DNA of 64,000 nucleotides from Jaltomata sinuosa (Eukaryota > Streptophyta > Magnoliopsida > Solanales > Solanaceae): the NCBI GenBank assembly GCA_003996215.1, contig QJPP01001435.1:62001-126000 (forward strand), read 5' to 3'. Position 1 is the first letter of the stretch. Every line of letters begins with the position of its first letter. The translations under genes and the position numbers were made by a program. Under the pieces are notes generated by a model. The model did no database searches and was not told the origin of the DNA. It saw only the letters and a program-made list of their open reading frames with translations. Shown in pieces: positions 58,498-64,000 of this stretch.

Positions 58498-60019
58498 GGG
58501 GTTTCATCACCGAACTATAGATATTGGTAGAATTATTTGGTACTGCGACTTTCAGATTCTAGGGGGTAATTTCCGCAGGTTAACTTAATGAAGTTTTATT
58601 ATCATTATCATTGAATTGCTAGTTTACTTTTATGCATTGGTTTTAAGCTGTTAGGATGATTAAGTTCGGGGAAGTGATGGTTCGCTCACACGGAGGTTGG
58701 GTGAGTGTCACTCACGGCGTTTTGGGTCGTGACAAAGATGGTATTAGAGTCCTAGGTTCATTGATCTTATCATACTAAACAGGTTTAGTAGAGCCTTGCA
58801 GAATGGTGCAGAGACGTCCGTACTTTTCTTCGAGAGGCTATGGGGCTTTAGGAAAACTATCTCTTCCTTCTTTCCTTCGTGCTATAACTCAATTCCAATT
58901 GGTATCTAGTGATACAAATTGGTATCTAATCTCATTCAATCTTCTGTCCGCAAATGGGTAACACAAGGAGCAACGGAGCTAGAGCAGCGGTCCCAGTAAC
59001 GGGCCCGACTGTCCTTGGTAGAGGCAGGAGTAGGTGAAGAGGATGAGGTGGAGCCACACCCGCCAGGGGTAGGGCTTGAGCTGCTGTTAATGTATGTGAG
59101 GCAACCCCTCTCCCACCTCAGGAACAGGTTGCTGAAGATGTAGAAGTTGTGGCTGAAGATGGTGAGGCGCAGGAGGAGGAGGCACCGGTTGGGGGTGCAG
59201 GCCTTCCTACTGTGACACCAGAAACCTTTCAACAGGCTTGGAATATTTTGAGTGATTTGGTTGGTACTGGAGCCATACTCGCGGCTTTTGAAAACCAGGC
59301 CTTGGATACTCAGCCAGCGGCTACTACAACGCCTAGGATGGATACACCGTCAGGCACGAATGACTTCTTCAGGCCAATTCTAGGCCAGTGATGACAGGGA
59401 ATGAGCATGAGATGCTGACCAAGTTTCTCAAGCTGAAACCTTCTACATTTCAGTGTACTGATAAGGAGGATGCTTATGAGTTCATCTTGGATTGATATTA
59501 GAGGTTTCACATGTTGGGAATTGTACGTCAGCATGCAGTTGAGTTTGTCACATTTTAGTTGTAGGGTGATTCCAAGCAGTGGTGGAGGTCTCATGTGGAG
59601 TATCGATCTTCTGTTCTACCCCCACTGACTTGGGAATAGTTCCACACTTTGGTTTTAGAAAAGTACGTACCCCGTACTTTGAGGGACCAGAAGAAAGATG
59701 AGTTCTTCAACTTGGAGCAGGGTGGCATGTCAGTCTCTGCTTACGAGACAAAATTCCATGCCTTGTCTCATTTTGCCACACAACTATTGGGTTCCGAGGA
59801 GGAACGGGTCCAGTTGTTTGTGAAAGGTTGAACACTGAGCTGCAGGTACTGCCACTGCATATGACCTCTTCAGGAAAGGGCTTTAATGATGTGGTGGATT
59901 ATGTGAAGCAACTTGAGGGAGTCAGGCACATGGGGCAGGCTAAGACATTGGCCAAGAAACCCTGGAATGAGGGAAATTATGGTGGCTCACATTCCAGGGG
60001 TCATAATCAGCAGGTATAC
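58498..60019 (+). repeat. Array monomer 2
   Basis: 1522 bp. The junction reads GGGGTTTCATCACCG, slightly diverged. The gag start position is 58953. It shares with monomers 3 and 4 a 1-bp loss in the GGCCAGTGATGAC block (59384 region) that monomers 1 and 5 lack. Confidence 0.9.
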
Positions 60020-61538
60020 GGGGTTTCATCCCCGTACTCTAGATATTGGTAGAATTATTTGGTACTGCGACTTTCAGATTCTAGGGTGTAATTTCCACAG
60101 GTTAACTTAATGAAATTTTATTGTCATTATCATTGAATTTCTAGTTTACTTTTATGCACTGGTTTTAAGCTGTTAGGATGATTAAGTTCGGGGAAGTGAT
60201 GGTTCGCTCACCCTGAGGTTGGGTGAGTGTCACTCATAGCGGTTTGGGTCGTGAAAAAGGTGGTATAAGAGCCCTAGGTTCATTGATCTCGTCGTACTAA
60301 TCAGATTTAGTAGAGACTTGCGGAATGGTGCGGAGACGTCCGTACTTTTTTTCGAGAGGCTATGGGGCTTTAGGAAAACTATCTCTTCCTTCTTTCCTTC
60401 ATGCTATAACTCAATTCCAATTGGTATCTGGTGATACAAATTGGTATCTAATCTCATTCAATCTTCTGTCTGCATATGGGTAACACAAGGAGCAACGGAG
60501 CTAGAGCAGCGGTCCCAGTACCGAGCCCGGCTGTCCGTGGTAGAGGCAGGAGTAGGTGAAGAGGATGAGGTAGAGCCACACCCGCCAGGGGTAGGGCTCG
60601 AGCTGCTGTTGATGCATGTGAGGCAACCCCTCCCCCACCTCAGGAACATGCTGCTGAAGATGTAGAAGTTGTGGCTGAAGATAGTGAGGCGCAAGAGGAG
60701 GAGGCACCGGTTCGGGGTGCAGGCCTTCCTACTGTGACACCAGAATCCTTTCAACAGGCTTTGAATATTTTGAGTGATTTGTTTGGTACTGGAGCCATAC
60801 TCGCAACTTTCGAAAACCAGGCCTTGGATACTCAGCCAGCGGCTACTACCGCGCCTAGGATGGATGCAGCCTCAGGCACGAATGACTTCTTCAGGCCAAT
60901 GCTAGGCCAGTGATGACAGGGAATGAGCATGAGATGCTGACCTAGTTTCTCAAGCTGAAACCTTCTACATTTCAGGGTACTGATAGGGAGGATGCTTATG
61001 AGTTCATCTTGGATTGCTATGAGAGGTTGCACAAGTTGGGTATTGTACATCAGCATGGGGTTGAGTTTGTCACATTTTAGTTGTAGGGTGATGCCAAGCA
61101 GTGGTGGAGGTCTCATGTGGAGTTTCGGTCTTCTGTTTACCCCCACTGACATGGGAACAGTTCCACGCTTTGTGTTTAGAGAAGTACGTACCCCGTACTT
61201 TGAGGGACCAGAAGAAAGATGAGTTCTTCAACTTGGAGCAGGGTGGCATGTCAGTCTCTGCTTAAGAGGCAAAATTCCATGCCATGTCTCATTTTGCCAT
61301 ACAACTATTGGGTTCCGAGGAGGAACGGGTCCGGTTGTTTGTGAAATGATAAACACTGAGCTGCAGGTACTACCAGTGCATATGACCTCTTCAAGAAAGG
61401 GCTTTAATGATGTGGTGGTATGTGAAGCAACTTGAGGGAGTCAGGCACATGGGGCAGGCTAAGACATTGGCCAAGAAACCCTGGAATGAGGGAAATTATG
61501 GTGGCTCACATTCCAGGGGTCATAATCAGCAGGTATAC
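60020..61538 (+). repeat. Array monomer 3
   Basis: 1519 bp. Its U5 part (AGGGTGTAATTTCCACAG) is shared with monomer 4 only. Private changes include a premature stop in GCTTAAGAGGC (about 61260) and a short deletion at about 61418 (GTGGTGGTATGTG). Confidence 0.9.
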
Positions 61539-63059
61539 GGGGTTTCATCCCCGTACTCTAGATATTGGTAGAATTATTTGGTACTGTGACTTTCAGATTC
61601 TAGGGTGTAATTTCCACAGGTTAACTTAATGAAATTTTATTGTCATTATCATTGAATTTCTAGTTTACTTTTATGCACTGGTTTTAAGCTGTTAAGATGA
61701 TTAAGTTCGGGGAAGTGATGGTTCGCTCACACGGAGGTTGGGTGAGTGTCACTCACGGCGGTTTGGGTCGTGACAAAGATGGTATCAGAGCCCTAGGTTC
61801 AATGATCTCGTCATACTAAACAGGTTTAGTAAAGCCTTACGGAATGGTGCGGAGACATCCGTACTTTTCTTCGAGAGGCTATGGGGCTTTAGGAAAACTA
61901 TCTCTTCCTTCTTTCCTTCGTGCTATAACTCAATTCCAATTGGTATCTGGTGATACAAATTGGTATCTAATCTCATTCAATCTTCTGTCCGCAGATGGGT
62001 AACACAAGGAGCAACGGAGCTAGAGCTGCGGTCCCAGTAGCGGGCCCAGCTGTCTGTGCTAGAGGCAGGAGTAGGTGCAGAGGATGAGGTGGAGCCACAA
62101 CCACCAAGGGTAGGGCTCGAGCTGCAGTTGCTTCATGTGAGGCAACCCCTCCCCCACCTCAGGAACATGTTGCTGAAGATGTAAAAGTTGTGGCTGAAGA
62201 GGGTGAGGTGTAGGAGGAGGAGGCAATGGTTGGGGGTGTAGGCCTTCCTACTGTTACACCAGAAACCTTTCAACAAGCTTGGAATATTTTGAGTGATTTT
62301 GTTGGTATTGGATCTATACTCGCGGCTTTTGAAAACCAGGCCTTGGATACTGAGCAAGCAACTACCACAACGCCTAGGATGGATGCAGCCTCAGGCACGA
62401 ATGACTTCTTCAGGCCAATGCTAGGCCAGTGATGACAGGGAATGAGCATGAGATGCTGACCAAGTTTCTCAAGCTGAAACCTTCTACATTTCCGGGTACT
62501 ATAGGTAGGATGCTTATGAGTTCATCTTGGATTGCTATGAGAGGTTGCACAAGTTGGGTATTTTACGTCAGCATGGGGTTGAGTTTGTCACATTTTAGTT
62601 GTAGGGTGATGCCAAGAAGTAGTGGAGGTCTCATGTGGAGTGTCAGTCTTCTGTTCTACCCCCACTGACTTGGGAACAGTTCCACACTTTGTTTTTAGAG
62701 AAGTACGTACCCCGTACTTTGAGGGACTAGAAGAAAGATGATTTCTTCAACTTGGAGCAGGGTGGTATGTCAGTCTCTGCTTACGAGGCAAAATTCCACG
62801 CCTTGTCTCATTTTGCCACACAACTATTGGGTTTCGAGGAGGAACGGGTTTGGTTGTTTATGAAAGGTTGATCACTGAGCTGCAGGTACTGTCAGTGCAT
62901 ATGACCTCTTCAGGAAAAGGCTTTAATGATGTGGTGGATTATGTGAGGCAACTTGAGGGAGTCAGGCAGACGGGGCAGGCTAAGGAATTGGCCAAGAAGT
63001 CCCGAAATGATGTAAATTATGGTGGCTCACATTCCAGGGCTCATAATCAGCAGGTATAC
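61539..63059 (+). repeat. Array monomer 4
   Basis: 1521 bp. The first 100 bp or so, plus the end of the preceding monomer, are almost identical to the monomer 2/3 boundary, indicating a recent one-unit duplication. The gag start position is 61995. Confidence 0.9.
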
Positions 63060-64000
63060 GGGGTTGCATCCCCATACTCTAGATATTGGTAGAATTATTT
63101 GGTACTTTGAGTTTCAGATTCTAGGGGGTAATTTCCGCAGGTTAACTTAATGAAGTTTTATTGTAATTATCATTGAATTGCTAGTTTACTTTTATGTATT
63201 GGTTTTAAGCTGTTAGGATGATTAATTTTGAGGAAGTGATGGTTCGCTCACCCGGAGGTTGGGTGAGTGTCACTCACGGCAGTTTGGGTCGTGACAAATA
63301 TGGTATCATAGCCCTAGGTTCATTGATCTCGTCGTACCAAACAGGTCTAATAGAGCCTTTTGGAATGGTGCGAAGACGTCCGTACTTTTCTTCGAGAGGA
63401 TATGGGGCTTTAGGAAAACTATCTCTTCTTTCTTTCCTTCATGCTATAACTCAATTCCAATTGGTATCTGGTGATAAAAATTAGTATCTAATCTCATTCA
63501 ATCTTCTGTCCGCAGATGGGTAACACAAGGAGCAACGGAGCTAGAGCTGCGGTCCCAGTAGTGGGCCCAGCTGTCTGTGGTAGAGACAGGAGTAGGTGCA
63601 GAGGATTAGGTAGACCCACACCCGCCAGGGGTAGGGCTCGAGTTGCTGTTGATGCATGAGAGCAACCCCTCCCTCACCTCAGGAACATGTTGCTAAAAAT
63701 GTAGAAGTTGTGGCTGAAAATGGTGAGGCGCAGGAGGAGGAGGCACCGGTTGAGGGTGCAGGCCTTTCTACTATGTCACCAGAAACCTTTCAACAGGCTT
63801 GGAATATTTTGAGTGATTTGGTTGGTACTGGAGCCATACCCGCAGCTTTTGAAAAATAGGCCTTGGATACTCAGCGAGCGGCTACTACAACGCCTAGGAT
63901 GGATGTAGCCTCAGGCACGAATGACTTTTTCAGGCCAATGTTAGGCCCAATGATGACAGGGAATGAGCATGAGATGCTGACCAAGTTTCTCAAGCTGAAA
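63060..64000 (+). repeat. Array monomer 5 (partial, continues beyond window)
   Basis: 941 bp present. The leader and gag start resemble monomer 4 (GAGCTGCGG), while the acidic gag segment carries variants shared with monomer 1 (CTACTATG, CATACCCGCA, GAAAAATAGG). TTA replaces the shared TGA at about 63606. Confidence 0.88.

Larger units (their letters stand above)
56975..64000 (+). repeat. Satellite-like tandem array of about 1.52-kb monomers derived from an F-element LTR-gag junction
   Basis: Four complete monomers (1523, 1522, 1519 and 1521 bp) and a partial fifth run off the right edge. Each monomer is: the last 237 bp or so of the F LTR, a PBS-like site, a leader of about 200 bp, then gag from ATG to a point shortly after the gag core, where GGGGTTNCATC joins to the next LTR piece. 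The gag ATG (or its equivalent) recurs at 57431, 58953, 60476, 61995 and 63516. No protease, RT or integrase is present. The first monomer is continuous with a complete F LTR, so the array grew from the 5' end of one inserted element. Confidence 0.93.

Noticed and set aside
56975..64000. CRISPR-like or gene-cluster reading of the regular repeats
   Set aside because: Units are 1.5 kb with no short repeat-spacer pattern, and their content is plainly LTR plus gag from a plant retrotransposon.

Overview
This window looks like plant heterochromatin: a dense, nested pile of LTR retrotransposons and one endogenous pararetrovirus fragment. I could not support a single host gene, RNA gene or CRISPR array. 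The element types (Tekay/Del-like chromoviruses with several-kb LTRs that end in GTCGTGACA, an Athila-type gag-protease element, and a caulimovirid fragment of the kind common in nightshades) suggest a eudicot, most likely Solanaceae. That assignment is recognition, not a database result.

Layout: (1) 1-4684 (+), the 3' part of an Athila-like element: gag-protease, a long non-coding tail and the 3' LTR, with no reverse transcriptase. (2) 4685 to about 6285 (-), a decayed pararetrovirus protease-RT piece. (3) About 6286-13242 (-), a Tekay-like element cut inside integrase, running through RT, protease and gag to its primer-binding site and 5' LTR ('LTR C'). (4) 13243-23033 (-), a long LTR ('LTR D') split by an E-family element at 13489-20215 that has a perfect 5-bp target duplication and a large internal deletion. 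(5) 23034-27928, a rearranged chimera: an inverted E LTR, a piece of an F-family LTR, the integrase tail and chromodomain of an E element, and a complete E LTR. (6) 27929-38765 (-) and 40222-50293 (+), two copies of a gag-only non-autonomous family ('A') with LTRs of about 3.7 kb, arranged head to head around 1.46 kb that holds a copia-like LTR. (7) 50294-53440 (+), a related LTR ('LTR B'). (8) 53441-54869, AT-rich sequence with short tandem repeats. (9) 54870-55002, a scrap of an A-like LTR. (10) 55003-57211 (+), a complete F-family LTR that leads into (11) a tandem array of about 1.52-kb monomers from 56975 to the right edge. Each monomer is the 3' end of the F LTR plus primer-binding site, leader and broken gag.

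The most notable feature is the array. It is a satellite-like repeat made from a retrotransposon LTR-gag junction. Four complete monomers and one partial share the same gag nonsense changes (one secondarily altered in monomer 5), and the four complete ones share the same frameshift, so the amplified template was already dead. The second notable pattern is that almost every LTR family here carries its own short, GC-rich, palindromic repeat cassette in the 5' part of the LTR, with copy number differing between copies. The head-to-head A pair forms a potential inverted repeat with arms of about 10 kb. Family letters A-F are labels used only in this report.
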